DNA of 64,000 nt from Epiperipatus broadwayi (Eukaryota > Onychophora > Udeonychophora > Euonychophora > Peripatidae), in assembly GCA_028023455.1 (NCBI GenBank), contig JAQFVV010006451.1, positions 1,165,501-1,229,500 on the forward strand, given 5' to 3'. Positions 35,233 to 47,879 of this stretch are shown here, piece by piece. Below the pieces are notes generated by a model. The model saw only the letters and a program-made list of their open reading frames with translations. It made no database searches and was not told the DNA's origin. A program made the translations under genes and the position numbers. Numbering within the stretch: position 1 is the first letter of the stretch; every line of letters begins with the position of its first letter.

Positions 35233-35354
35233 CTTTAAAGTTTTTTTCTCATGTGTCATAGCATCAGCCGGGAAGTGAACCCGCTAACCCTGGACAACTG
35301 CTTGTAAAGCAGCTGTTGCTGACCTCTCGTCCACCAATGTGTGACTTTAAAGTT
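35233..35354 (-). mobile_element. tRNA-derived short SINE (copy 5) with 10-bp target-site duplication
   Basis: The insert (35243-35344) shows the poly-T end, ctcatgtgtcatagcatcag tail complement, B-box complement and the A-box side (cctctcgtccacca). It is flanked by ctttaaagtt at 35233-35242 and 35345-35354. Confidence 0.82.
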
Positions 35355-35359
35355 CTATA

Positions 35360-36740
35360 TTAGAATATTAAGAGTAACATAATAAATAAATGTAACAAAC
35401 CTAAATGTATTACCCATCACTAATAGATTTTGCATTAACTCCAAAATAAAATAGAGAACTAAAGAAAATTTAGAGATCAAGGATAGCATGGTAAATGATA
35501 ACCATAATAAATTTATTATACAACATAAACTCTACTTTTATGCACATTTATTCTTTCATTTAAACTCAAACTACTCTGATCTATATATATCTTCTTAAAA
35601 AATAAAGGTTAATATACACTATCCAGGAGTAGTTTTCCTATCAAAATTTTTTTGGATTATTTAATTAATTACTCAAAGCAATACCCCTTTGTCAAGAAAT
35701 TTTCTTATTTCCACACAAATTGTTATTTTTACATACAATTTCATAAGAAGACAATTTAAATGGCAAAAAATAAAATATTTTTCTTTATTTTTTACATCAT
35801 TACAATTATTATTACTATTAGATAAAATACTTTTAACAAATTTATCAGAGTAGCCAACACTCAAACAATCTTTATAAAATTGACTTTTTTGAAACAAAGC
35901 TATCCCACTAGAATTATTTAATCTCTTACTTCTATAACAATAATTCCTTAAAGTAGCTTCTTTATGAGATACTGATTAATAGCTATCAAGTTTAATAATG
36001 AAAGAATAAAGGTACATAAAAGTAGGGTCAGAAATAAATATTTTAATTCTCCTTTATATATCCATAAAAAAGATAGATGCCACACTACTAATTTTGATGA
36101 AGCTAAGGTTGTCTTCTTTAAGAGAAATGAAATAAAAAACAATTGAAAAATATTTACCATTAAAAATTTATGATTCTGAAGCAATTAACTTATTTAAAAG
36201 TTGTTTTTCACATTTCAGTAGTATTACTTTCCGTGTGCAGAGGTTATTGTGTCTTTGCTTGCATAGTACTATTTCTAGACAATGCCTCAGAGTTTGAACT
36301 TGGTTTATTATGCAGAAGGTTGTTGGATGAGTGTATGTGATTGTGCTTAAAAATAATGACTTCCATGAGTATTTCATAATCTTATAAGACTCTCGTTGGA
36401 CTACCATTGTGTTGAGTGTTTTTGTCTTTTTTGTTTCCTGATTTTTTTGTGATGTACCAGGTTTTTCTTCTAATAGGGCCATCTAAGGGAGAAATTTATA
36501 TAGGTGGAAGGCATGATGTAGGGATGTTCATAATATTGGTGAATGTATTGTTTATTGTAAAGGGATTATCTTGATGGCTGTGAATTACCTTTCATTTGGA
36601 ATAGTTGGTTGATGATTTTTAGGTGCTCCAATATGCTCAGTCTCTATACAGTATTTATCCATTGTGATGTATTTCTAGTAAAAATTGTGATTGGCAATTT
36701 TCTTGCTGGTCACAGTAGTTTGATCTGTGGAGAGGTTTAT
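35360..36740. other. Mostly unassigned; decayed coding-like stretch on the minus strand
   Basis: From about 36180 to 36720 the minus strand has a higher G+C content and readable segments such as KNQETKKTKTLNTMVVQRES and CDQQENCQSQFLLEIHHNG, broken by stops. This suggests an old transposon ORF, but I cannot place the family. Nothing is recognised in 35360-36180. Confidence 0.3.
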
Positions 36741-36752
36741 TAGTTGCATGTC

Positions 36753-36978
<226 letters not shown>

Positions 36979-36979
36979 C

Positions 36980-37430
36980 ATTATCACCATTTATTACTGT
37001 TTTGAATAGCCAAAATATCCTTAAAAGTAATGGTTCTTGAGACCGAAGTCATGAGCAATTTATTAATCATAAAAAAAATTATAAATGAATAAATAGTTAA
37101 ATAGTTTAGCAATATGGAGATCATGCAACATTTGAGCAACATTTAATCAACATTAGTCCACTTGATAGATACAATACTGCTGTACATTCTAAAATTTCAT
37201 GTTTAATAAATATTTTATTTTTCATATATTAGGATTAAAGAGTATACAGGTATTTTCACTTTATTAGACAAGCATGAAATCGATGTGTTTCCAGTTCAGA
37301 GTACCTAGAAAAATGTTGGTTCAATGGTTGACAGTCTCAAAAGCTGAAGTTTCATGGATTAAGATGACCCTACTCATGCTTAAACATCACAACCTTTTAA
37401 TAAATAACTATCCATTCAATTATTTAGACT
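36980..37430. other. Sequence with no assigned feature
   Basis: Nothing recognised between the microsatellite and the FB1 foldback. Confidence 0.4.
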
Positions 37431-37435
37431 TCAAA

Positions 37436-37797
37436 ACAAAGCAAAACTCTCCATATAGTAGTGCCATCCTGTGCTAACAAGAGCAATCAATGGATTCCAG
37501 ATGGCTTGTGCATAAAATCCCTATCTAGTGCCTACTCATCCAATATGGCCTTTATCAGTGAGGATCCTGGGATCTGAGAGCACTGCACCTAGATCTTAGG
37601 ATCTAATGCAATCCTCCAGCAGTGCTCTCAGATCCAGGGCTCCTCACTGATGAAGGCCATGAGCCAGAAACTAGTCTGGGGATATTCGATGAGTAGGCAC
37701 TAGATAGGGATTTTATGCACAAGCCTTCTGGCATCCATTGATTGCTCTTGTTAGCACAAGATGGCACTACTATATGGAGAGTTTTGCTTTGTTTTAA
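37436..37797. mobile_element. FB1 foldback, copy 2
   Basis: Terminal arms (gcaaaactctccatatagta and complement) and internal arms with gcataaaatccctatctagt pair over most of the element. The right arm carries a complete hammerhead-like motif (37641-37682, plus). In the left arm the same region is partly deleted. No coding; the 69-codon minus frame comes from the repeat. Confidence 0.82.
37641..37682 (+). ncRNA. Hammerhead-ribozyme-like motif (FB1 copy 2)
   Basis: UCCUCA (37641-37646), CUGAUGA (37647-37653), A, helix II GGC/GCC around loop CAUGA, A, GAAA (37667-37670), CUAGU, a cleavable C at 37676, UGGGGA (37677-37682). Helix I is 6 bp with one G-U. ACUAGU is self-complementary, suiting a dimeric helix III. 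The helix II closing position is A-A instead of G-C. Other FB1 copies have AGC/GCU here, a covarying stem. Confidence 0.58.
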
Positions 37798-37799
37798 AT

Positions 37800-39220
37800 T
37801 GTTTAATAACAATTATGTGCTAGTATGAGATAGTGATCATGTGATGTTTAGTGGTCATTTAGACTTCAGTCGTTTAACACAGTGAAAAAGTAAAATAGCA
37901 CTTAAATATTACATGACCTCCTGAATATATAACCATTTTATTACTTTGCCTTATGTAGTGCAGCTCATATGTAGAGGGGTGACTGGAGAACTGAAAATTC
38001 TTGAAACAAAGTATTTATAAAATAACAGTTTATATATAAATAAAATGTTTTTGAATTTCACTTTCAAATTAAAACCAAATGACAGAAACTATTTAAGAAG
38101 GAAACCATCAAGCATTGATTATTTTAGTATTCTGACATATTGAGTTTAAGCAGCTGTTTTTTAGCAAAAAAAATGTGTAAAATATATAAGTTTGTGCTGG
38201 CAGATGAAGGTCACATGATGAAGAATCAACACATGCTTATGTTAATAAAACTATATATATATAAACTATAGCATATATTCTTTGAGGTTCATTTAAGCTA
38301 TTCTAATAACGATTTTGTTTTAAACTATGGAACTGCAAGTATTAATCATAATATCAAATATTATAAAGGTATTAGCAATATTGAAAAAATACATACCATC
38401 AAATAAATCAATATATTTAATTAAAATTGGAATAATTCTTTTTCACTTTTTTTCAATAAAAAAACTGATATTTTCTTTTTCTAAAAAAAAAAAAAAAAAA
38501 AAAAATCAAAATTTTAATCAATATTATATTTCATATAAAATTAAAATAAAAATATTGTCTTTATATGACAATAAAACATTCAAAGATAAAATATATAAGA
38601 AGCTTTACAACGTTATATTCTGTAAACATTTATATGGCTGAACAATAAACAGTTGAACCAAATGGTCAAGTGCTTGCTGGCGAGTAGCTAAACTGATAAA
38701 ACAAGTCAATGGAACATTAATTGTCTTAAAAAGACAAATATGTTAAAGGTTAACATACAATTAAGATTGATAACTATTGTAAACTTCAGGAATCTAAAGA
38801 TACCAATGATTATTAAATCCATATTCAGTAGAATCTAATTTATATCACCATTATTACACCTTGTCATTAGTGAAGAGATTAGAATTTGGAACTGATATAT
38901 CAAGATATTTTGGATTGAGTACATCTTAGATCCAGCAGCCATTTTTATTTTTTTATATTATGGACCTGACAGCATGTCATTAAAAATATCTTAATGTTTT
39001 AAATGAAAGCCAACTTTCTTATTTAGTTATATACATATATAACACTAATCAATAAGTGTACATTTTGGTAACATTAGTTTTTAATATTTATAATCACCAT
39101 CTTTTGGCACAGATTTATATGCAAAAAAATCACTTTTCTCAAATTGCCCAATGCTATTTAGGAGCTAACTCTATTTACATTAATACAGTTCTGCCAAATA
39201 TTGTTAGTTTGTAATAAATA
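37800..39220. other. A+T-rich sequence with no assigned feature
   Basis: Nothing recognised. The 104-codon plus frame at 38327-38641 contains an A-run and is Ile/Lys-rich; not called. Confidence 0.4.
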
Positions 39221-39421
39221 GATGTTAAATGGTAATTGAACAGGCAAAACTCTCCATACTGTAGTGCCACTCTGTGCCAACCAGAGTAATCAATTGGTGC
39301 CAGAAGGCTTGTGCATAAAATCCCCATATCGGACCTACTGCATCGAATATCCCCAGACTAGTTTCTGGTCTGTGGCCTTCATCAGTGAGGAGATGGTGAT
39401 CATGTGATGTTAAATGGTAAT
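39221..39421 (-). mobile_element. FB1 single-arm element (169 bp) with 16-bp target-site duplication
   Basis: The insert 39237-39405 is a single FB1 arm, not a foldback, with the hammerhead-like core near its minus-strand 5' end. It is flanked by gatgttaaatggtaat at 39221-39236 and 39406-39421, a perfect 16-bp duplication. This shows the FB1 unit can insert as a ~170-bp monomer by target-primed reverse transcription. Confidence 0.85.
39347..39393 (-). ncRNA. Hammerhead-ribozyme-like motif (FB1 monomer)
   Basis: Minus-strand order: AUCUCCUCA, CUGAUGA, A, a helix II with GG/CC around CCACAGA, A, GAAA, CUAGU, C, UGGGGAUAU. Helix I is 6 bp, then one mismatch and 2 more pairs. Confidence 0.52.
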
Positions 39422-39424
39422 GTT

Positions 39425-40690
39425 TATTAAATTACTATCCAATGCTCTTGTATTCATATCGTCATATTCATTTCTGCCTTATGGTACATATTATTAAAAA
39501 GTTTTGTATGTGGATCAAATTTTTGAGAGATCTAATACTTCTTTTATGCAGCAGCTAACTTTTTGTTGTTAGATCTTTATAACTATGTAAGCAGTATGGA
39601 TTAGATTCAAAATTTTAAGGTGTTTTGAAATGCAATTTGGTAGCATCATAGAACAACCCAAGAATGAAATATGGATGTTAGATTGAAGTTACACTTGTTC
39701 CAAAAAATCAAGATATATTAGACTCACAGCAAAGCTTCTCAATGATAAAATCCATAAACCAAAAACTAATTTGAAGATATGTATGGAGCAGCCTTAGATA
39801 AGAATTAGATAAGCATTATCATCTAGCTTCTATTGATTACAAGTTTATAATAAATAGATGAAGTGAGCTAGTATAAATAGAGTTAGAGTTTGCTTCTGAA
39901 AAGTGTTGTGGAACCTGAATTCATATGATTTTTAGCAAAATATGATTTTGTCATATTAATATAAAAACTTTAAAACTAAACATATAAGCTATTTATGTTT
40001 CAAATATTTACAGTGTTGAATCTTTCAAGTTTTTAATACCATAAAATATAACATTTCTGCAGCACTGCCATTATTTTCACAACAGAAATTCTTATATATC
40101 CATGAGATCAAAGAACTCCAAGATTTTGATTCATTATTTTTTTCTGAAAAAAATCAGGCTTTATATTGCATTTATTGAAATGCTTTGTTGAATTGGTTCT
40201 AAATTCGTTCTGACTTTTCTGGTGCTTAAACATCATACGATCTCCCAAGAAACTAAAATATAGCCCCATGTTATTTTTTTATATATCTATTAACATCACC
40301 TGTTGGGCAACTTAATGGAGTGTCATATTGATAAATTTGGGAGCTAAAAATCTAAACACAACCTGACATTTCTGATGCTTTAACATCACATGACCTCACA
40401 AGAAACTAACTATTCGATTATTTTTTTAAATATCAACTTTAAAAAACATTTATCTCAATGTAAAAAAAATAGATTCAGTAAAGTTTATGATATAACTTTT
40501 AATATTGAAGGTTAAGCAGCAGAAATAGTTAACAGCATGGGATTTGAGTCAATGTGGAAAAATTTTTCAAGTCATAAACAGATTTTGGCTTATGTTTTTA
40601 CATATTTTAGTCAGATCTAAAAGATTTAACTAATTAATCTGAGTTCGTTCATGAGTATAAATGACTGTAAAAACAAATAATATGATTAAT
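39425..40690. other. Mostly unassigned; old FB1 arm relic at about 39735-39845
   Basis: At 39735-39845 the plus strand matches an FB1 right arm at moderate identity: gcttctcaatgataaaatcc, a caaaaactaatttgaagata block and a cttctattgattac end. The core has decayed to AATGATAA. The rest has no recognised feature. Confidence 0.45.
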
Positions 40691-41330
40691 TAAAGAGGAT
40701 TTGAATCCAGACTTTCAAACTCCCCACAGTCACCCACTCTGTGCACCATAACCAGTACACATGATCACATCCATGTGAAAAAAGATAAATGATCTCTATG
40801 TATTTCATGCTGAACCAGCACTCATCAGTTGGTCCAGATCATTGTCTCCCACACTTATATATAATCAGTGCTTTGTTTATATTAAGATAGCAAATCTACA
40901 CACTTTAACGGACAGGTTTCAATCCTCTTCACTCTCCATCTCTTCAGCCATCCATATTGCTGAAAATCTGACGATGGAATGCTCAAAGTCCTTGATGACA
41001 ATAATAGCTCAATGTCCTTGATGACATCAATAATATAGTCATACCCATGTTAATCTTAAGTCAATCTGATCTCTCATATATAGGAGCTTAATATGTCCAT
41101 TTAATTACACAGAAGAGGAATGGACAGAATACAGACTGAATATGCACAATATGGGTATGACTATAATATTGGCATTATAGAGGGTTTTGAGCATTTCATC
41201 ATCTGGTTTTCCAGTCATATGGATGGTTGAAGAGTTGTATAGTGGAGAGGATTGAAACCTGTCCATTAAAGTGTGTAGATTTGCTATCTTAATATAAACT
41301 GAGCACTGATTATATATATATATAATCAGA
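40690..41330. mobile_element. FB2 foldback, copy 3, compound
   Basis: It begins with the FB2 end and the core at 40794-40833. Then an inner inverted pair (about 40854-41070 and 41140-41325) follows, with attaagatagcaaatctacac and its complement. There is a small duplication of tccttgatgaca near 41000. The 112-codon minus frame 41105-41443 is not coding. Confidence 0.68.
40794..40833 (-). ncRNA. Partial hammerhead-like motif (FB2 copy 3)
   Basis: Minus-strand: ACCAA, an intact CUGAUGA (40828-40822), helix II GUGCU/AGCAU with loop GGUUC, an intact GAAA (40806-40803), then UACAUAG. All core bases are canonical (closing pair G-U), but the 3' strand of helix I (UUGGU) is lost. Confidence 0.48.
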
Positions 41331-41334
41331 TTTT

Positions 41335-43400
41335 TACGTATATAAAACTTGTTTTGTTTTTCATATATATATATATTGTAACGGGCACATACGATGTTAC
41401 TTTTTTTTTTATTATTAAACATGAAAAAAATAAAAGTTCGCAAATAAAACTTCTTTTTTAAGAATTAAAAATTGAAAATTAAAATTCTATACTAAACTCA
41501 TATATATTTAAAATTGCACAGATGAGAAATTACAAAAAAGAAACTTTATTAAAAAAAAAGAAAAAGTATTTTAAAACTAAATTGTCAGTAAAGATTTAAA
41601 GATAAAACAAATTAATTAATGTTATTGAAAAAATGGAAATGAGTAATTTAATTAGTCCAAGTGCACTAGCCCTTGCATTTAAATGTATAAGCAATGGTCA
41701 GATAGGAAAACAATAGAAACTAATGGCCAATCAAAAAATTCATCGGAAAATTGGACCTCAATGGAAGGATCATCATCATCGATGATGTAATGTCAATTGG
41801 ATCCTAAAGTTACATATAAAAGAAAAAGTTTGGAAATAACATAGTTAGTGAGTAAAGAAAATTTAAGAGAAATGTATGACAGTAGTGGTGAGATGTGTTA
41901 GTGCGGAGTTGAAGAAGAAGGGATTGAAAAGACACACTCTTCAATCCCTTCAGTTCTGCTAAGAAAGAAAGAGAAATGACCTGTCATTTTCTACATTGAG
42001 GACCAGCTAAAGTAAAATACCTTCGGATGAATAAATGAAACGGCCAACAGAATACCAATCTCTTTAGGATGGTGTGGGAATTCATGTTTCAAATGGCAAG
42101 CAACGGATAAAAAGGAATGTTTTAAAATCATAAGAACTTTTTGAACTCCAAGCTTTAAATATATTTCTAAAACTCCAGTATACTAAACAATAAGAACTTT
42201 AATTCTAAAACTTGTTCCATATTTAAAATAATTGCAATAGAATCCTATCTGACCAACTTAATTTATTAATAAGTAATTTTATTTAATGTATTTCTTTTGT
42301 AAAATCATTTCCATTTATTTATTTATTTATTTTTGTTCTTTAAGTTTTTATTATGATTTCTGTTTTCGTTAAACTAGATTATCTAAATGTTAAACTTAAG
42401 TCGAACGTGAATGGCTATATAGATATGTAAAGTTATATTAGGGGAGGTAATCTTAGGTTATTCATTCCGTAGTTGAATTAGGATGGATTGGATATATTGG
42501 TGTAATTAGTAGATGTAGTATGAGATTCTCTATGGGCAGAATCGCTATTATATGCCGCACACCTTCGTTTTGGCCTATGGAAAGAATTATAAGACGGAGA
42601 CCACAGTTCCTTCCTATGGAGTTTTTTTTATTGCTCTTATCATCAGATAGATGTAGTATTCCTATCTGATGAGAGGCAATTTCTTCTCTTAACCTAATTG
42701 AGCTGACGTATTCATGTTACATTGAACACATCGATATATCAGATGGATTGACGTTGGTTTAACTGCAAACTTTTGGCCTAAGGTTAAATAAGGGATAAAA
42801 TATTTTCTTTTCAAATGCAATCTATGTAGTCTATTCATACTCGACATTCTAAATAAAAATGTATTAAATTTAAGTTGGGTATAGACGCTTGCATGGATTG
42901 TTATCGGTTAATTGTGTTTTTTGTTTTTCATATTTGATCAAAATATATAGACATTCGGTAAATACTGATACCTTATGGTGAGTATCTAAGATGTATTTAT
43001 TTCAGATGTCTTTTAAGTTATTAGTGTCTATGCGGCATCTTATGATGAATGCCATTGGGTTTCTTATAAATTTCCCTCTGCATTTCCGTCAAAGACTTTA
43101 TATTTTGGTCGTTTATGTTTATTTTGAAATGTTTTTGACCATGTAATCTATGTAACCGATCTATACTCAACATTTATAAAACAACTTTTATAAATCCATC
43201 TGTGCAAACTTATAAAAATGTAAATTAAAATCTAAAATAAAAGTTAAAAATGTAAGTTAAATTTTAAAATGTTAAAGTAAACATACTAAAATAATAATGT
43301 TAAATTTTATATATATGTGCTTAAATAAATGTTTGTATGTTAATTACTGGCAGTGGCTTATTTTATTCTTTTTTTTAAAAAATTTTCATAGATAAGAATT
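41335..43400. other. Unassigned region, somewhat richer in complexity
   Basis: No gene recognised. Two small hairpins stand out: 41926-41962 (aagggattgaa paired with ttcaatccctt) and 42642-42672 (catcagatag paired with ctatctgatg). Neither has a terminator or ribozyme layout. Confidence 0.38.
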
Positions 43401-43414
43401 TATTATAAAATATA

Positions 43415-43560
43415 AATCTCTTCTGTTCCACTGAGCTACTGACAATGGGCTAACGAACAGAATCAACCAATAAAAAAAAAAAAATTTTTTTTTACTTACG
43501 TATCTGCCTACTATATAAATTTTCTAGGTTCAAATGCCTAGTGGCGCCCTGTAGTGTACA
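43415..43560. other. Possible tRNA-like fragments
   Basis: On the minus strand near 43425-43450 TAGCTCAGTGG is a good A box, but no B box follows. On the plus strand near 43527-43545 AGGTTCAAATGCCT resembles a B box. Each is isolated; probably relics of tRNA-derived repeats or chance. Confidence 0.25.
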
Positions 43561-43605
43561 TTACGTTAAGTCCCTTCTATTCTGAATCGTTATAATATAT
43601 ATATA

Positions 43606-43670
43606 TGGGAGATGATGATCGGGACCAATTAATGCTACTGGTTCAGCATTAAATACATATATATTGATCT
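43606..43670 (+). mobile_element. FB2 fragment, copy 4
   Basis: gggagatgatgatcgggacc, then a tggttcagcattaaatacat block, matches the FB2 core region of the other copies in opposite orientation. The CTGATGA core has a deletion and GAAA is TAAA. Confidence 0.58.
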
Positions 43671-43679
43671 TACTTGTAT

Positions 43680-45380
43680 TTCAATATTAAATAATATGAT
43701 TGTAATATGGTGTGGCTTTCATCACATGTATGAGAGGAGGGAATGTTCAAATTTCTATGGACATAGCTCATGGTTTGCCTAAATTTGCTAAAATAAAAGC
43801 AAAAAAAATGGCAGTCATTACCGATGATGATCAATTGTTATTACTTATTAGAATTCTTTAGTTACACAATTATTCAATGGCCTTCGGCTAGAAAAGTAAG
43901 AAATTCAACAACAATAAATATTCAACCAACAAAATGGAGTAAATCACAATTTTCAAACATGAGTTAAAATAAGAGTGTAGTTGTCCTGGTTTGGCGCTGA
44001 CTCTAGAGCTAAAAATTCCTGGATCGCGCTTAGCTTTGTCTATTCCAGAACAAAAAAAAAACATTCTCTATTTTTTTTTTTTAAATTGATACATATATAC
44101 AGTAATTACTACGTCTTTTTTTATTAAAAAAAAAAAAATGCTTTTAGGTAAATATTATGTGTGCGCTATACATTTTTATACCGTAATTAGTCAAACATTA
44201 ATCTATTGATTTTACTGCTGGAAGCTGAAATCAATGTTAAAATGTATGAGTTAACTAGGCATTGCGGTAATACCACCAAACGGTAACATTTCTTCATTTG
44301 CCGTTGCTCGGCAGTATTTTAGATGAAATTCTTTACACATTTTAATACTTAAAGCTACATTATAAACTGTAATGATCAATTTATATTAGTGAGAAACATA
44401 ATAATTTGCATTTATGTGTACATCCAATAACTTAACGTTTAAGTAATTGTTATAACCATTTGTAAACTTTTTAGAAGTTTTTAAAATACTTTTAAATATA
44501 TAAAAAAAGATATATGTGTATTATATATAAACTTAATACATAGTCACTGTAATATAGTTGATTTACTTACAAATCTAAAGTAGATAAGCCTAAAAATAGA
44601 TGGTGATTTTCACCAAAGGATATTAATGTTTTTTTAAAAAAATACCAAATAAAAAATAAATCAATAAGAAACTTGTTTTTCTTTACATTTTCCAAAATTT
44701 TACCCCGTAGCTCTTATATATATAAAGTTTGAGATAAAATTTCTGTAAAATGTACATTAAATTGCAAATAGATTTTATTTGTTTAAGCAATTTATTAAAT
44801 AGCCTGCAGATATATGCATATTTTAAGTAATATTTTTTTTTCTTTATCAAATGTTATATACATCTATATATATACGTATGTGTGCCTATAGCTGGATCTG
44901 CCTGATTCGATGCAGGGATAGAGTGACATATTCTGAAGCTTATGATCCACCGATCGTACCGAGTTTAATTTTCGAACAAAAAGTCATTTAACTATTATTT
45001 TGTGAATGTAGCCTTCCTTCTTTCATGGTTAAGAAATGAATATAAAACATGCTTAGAGGAAAACCACATAGAAGACCTTGATGATAAAATTTCTCAGTCA
45101 GCACAAAGCATACATCTGGTTGCCATAAATTTCAAAAACCAATGACCCCTGCCCCCTAATATACATCATCAACGTATAAAAAAATTTCCTGATGTGATCA
45201 ACTGACATTATGATGAAATTTCATTTATCTGCAGTCACAGCTAACATATCTATGATAGCTGTTTCTGAAATAATAATAGGAGAAATGATGTTATACTTTT
45301 TTTAAAATTCCTTAACACAATCAAGGTGTCAATTTGACTATATTTTGTTCCAATCCCACTTCATGTTCAAATGTATGTAG
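43680..45380. other. A+T-rich sequence with no assigned feature
   Basis: Nothing recognised on either strand. A G+C-richer stretch at 44881-44990 (agctggatctgcctgattcg onward) has no recognised identity. Confidence 0.38.
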
Positions 45381-46121
45381 TGTATAATAACTCACAATTT
45401 TAGATTAAAATACAATGTTTTTGAAGAAAACCAAAGTAATGTCTGATTTGCTAAGCATTTTAAAAGATAAGGTGGGGCATACAATTAAATCTATGAAGAA
45501 GGAAAATGCTCCAGGAAATGATAGAATTATAATTGATATCTTAACAGAAATAGATGAAGAAATAAAAAATTGCTGACTGGGTTATATGCTAAATGTCTAC
45601 ATCATAAAGTTATTACAAATGATTGGAAGAATGCAGTATTAATATTGAGATTTAAACAAGATGATGAGTATATTAAAAATTATAGACTTATCCATCTTCT
45701 ATCATTTTTATAACAATTTTACCAAAGCAATTACCACTCATCTACAAGAAAATTTGCAGTCAAACCAACCAAAAGAACAAGCTGTTTTTAAAATGGAATT
45801 CAACACAGTGAATCATGTGCAAACAGTGGAAGAAGTTATAGAAAAAGCCAATGAATGGGAGTTATCATTATGCTTTGCAGAATCTCTAAACATTTTGCAG
45901 TGTTGGACTACCAAGATATAAATCCAGGATAATGTCATATTATGAAAAATATTTGACAAATTGCAATACCAGTTATTAGATTTACATGGTGACATTAAAA
46001 AAAAAAAAAAAATTATAAAAGCGAATGTCATGGTATTTTGGTATCCAAAACTTTTTGCAACAGTTTTACAAAAAGTATTTTGGAGATTAAAATTAGAATC
46101 TAAAGAAATTATTATAAGTGA

Positions 46122-47220
46122 GATTATTTAAGTTCATCAAAATATCACATGATCACCATTTCATATCTTACACATGCTGTTAATAAGAATATCAAACTGT
46201 CCATACAGTAATGCCACCAAGTGCAAGCCTTCATAATCAGTGGATGCAGGATGTTTTGTGCATAAAATTCCTATCTAGTACCTAATCATTCAACATACTC
46301 AGACTAGTTTCTAGCTTGTGACTTTCATCAGTGAGGAGTTTTGGATTTGAGAGTGCTGCATCTAGATACTAAGATCTAATGCAACTCTCCATAAGGTACC
46401 TTTTACCTATTTGGTTAATTAAAAAGCTAGGATATCAAGATGAAAACACCATAGTGTTTACAACCCAAGCTCACTTACCTCTATAGTTATGTAGATATGA
46501 ACTCAGTTTAGCATCCATATGTTTTGGTGTCTTTGGTTTGTCAAAAACCACAGTCACCATTATCCCATGGGTAGGATAGGTATACAACTAATAAAACATC
46601 ACATGATCACTGTTTCACTATACCTACACATGTTATTAATAGGAGTACCAAACTTTCTATGCAGTAGCGCTACCAAGTGCATTAGATCCTAAGATCTAGG
46701 TGCAGTGCTTTCAAATCCAAGGCTCCTCACTGATGAATGTCACAAGCTAGAAACTAGTCTGGGGATTTGTGGTATTACTGTATGGAGAGTTTGGTACTAT
46801 TATTAACAGCATATATAAGCATATGAAATGGTGATAATGTGATATTTTGGTGGTTTTATATCTATCCGGCCCATAGGATAATGGTGACAGTGGTTAAACC
46901 AAAGACACCAAAATATATGGCTGCTAAACTGAGTTCAGATCTATATGACTATACAAGCAAATAATCTTGCATTAGAAACATTATGGTGTTTTCATCAGTG
47001 ACTGCTGTGGGGTTGCATTGGATCCTAAGATCTAGCTGCAGTGCTCTCAAATCCCAGGCTTCTCACTGATGAAAACCATAAGCTAGAAAGTAGTCTGGGA
47101 TGATGGATGAATGCACTATATAGGAATTTTTATGCACAAATCTTGCATTCAGTGATTATGAAGACTTGCATTTGGTGGCACTACTGTAAGGAGAGTTTGG
47201 TACTCTGATTATTTAAGTCA
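46122..47220. mobile_element. FB1 compound foldback (1.07 kb) with ~13-bp target-site duplication
   Basis: It is flanked by gattatttaagt at 46122-46133 and 47207-47218, which matches the uninterrupted RTE sequence gattatttaagtcat at 53930-53945, so the empty site is known. The outer arms (46136-46600 and 46840-47206) pair as one large palindrome. A second FB1 foldback sits at the centre (about 46575-46870). Hammerhead-like cores lie at 46297-46340 (minus), 46724-46765 and 47058-47099 (plus). Confidence 0.82.
46724..46765 (+). ncRNA. Hammerhead-like motif (FB1 compound copy)
   Basis: UCCUCA, CUGAUGA, A, UGU/GCU around CACAA, A, GAAA, CUAGU, C, UGGGGA. Helix I and the core are intact; helix II is weakened. 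Sister motifs at 46297-46340 (minus) and 47058-47099 (plus, GAAAG) are more decayed. Confidence 0.5.
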
Positions 47221-47879
47221 TTAAATTTTGCAGATGATGTAGTTCTTTTTTCAAATAATGCTTTGGAGCTTTAGAAAATATTATTTAGAATTATCAAATG
47301 AAAATAAAAAAATAAGACAGAGGAAATAATAAGATCAATAATCATGAATTAGAAAAAATTCTGTACTAAAATACCTTAGTTCCATTATTAACATATTGAA
47401 ACTTAATGGTTGAAATTAGTCATAGAATTCAATTGGGATGGATAGTTTCTAAATGTTAGAAATAATTTAATATTAAGAAGAAATTTGCCTATATATTTGA
47501 AAGGAAATATTGTTGATAGATGTGTTTCAACATTTTTAATGACCCAGTAATGAACATGGCATGGAGATAGATATGTTGGGAGTAACAGGACAGAATTAAC
47601 ATTGAGACACATGATGAAAAATGCATGCATCATTGTTACCATTGAAACAATTAAGAAATTAAAATAGAGATGTTTGGTAAGATAATCTTAAAGTCATGGT
47701 AATATATGGATAATTGAAATTATGAATTGGATACCCAAAAATTTAGAAACATAGTACATGTGAGAAGGATGGATGAAATAAGAATGTTTGTTAGTGTGAT
47801 ATGGAGCAGAGATGGCATAAATTAAAAACTGGATTAAACTCAAGGAGACCATAATGGCTAAAAATTATGTATATATTAG

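Larger units (their letters stand above)
45430..47870 (+). mobile_element. RTE-type LINE remnant, interrupted by a foldback
   Basis: Plus-strand blocks in order: a PGNDRIIIDIL-like block (about 45510), NDWKNAVLI (about 45618), a NYRPI-like block, EQAVFK (about 45775), then after the insertion at 46136-47206 the FADDVV catalytic block (47228-47250) and a 3' region resembling 54080-54680. Many stops; no endonuclease part. The 86-codon frame 45661-45921 holds NHVQTVEEVIEKANEWELSL, homologous to the region just upstream of the RTE RT at 53601. Confidence 0.78.

Noticed and set aside
38327-38641. 104-codon plus frame
   Set aside because: Ile/Lys-rich and crosses an A21-type run; typical random frame in A+T-rich DNA.
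42642-42672. CTGATGAG near 42667 as a hammerhead
   Set aside because: The nearby GAG/CTC stem is followed by TTAA instead of GAAA, and no helix I strands flank it; it is a simple hairpin.
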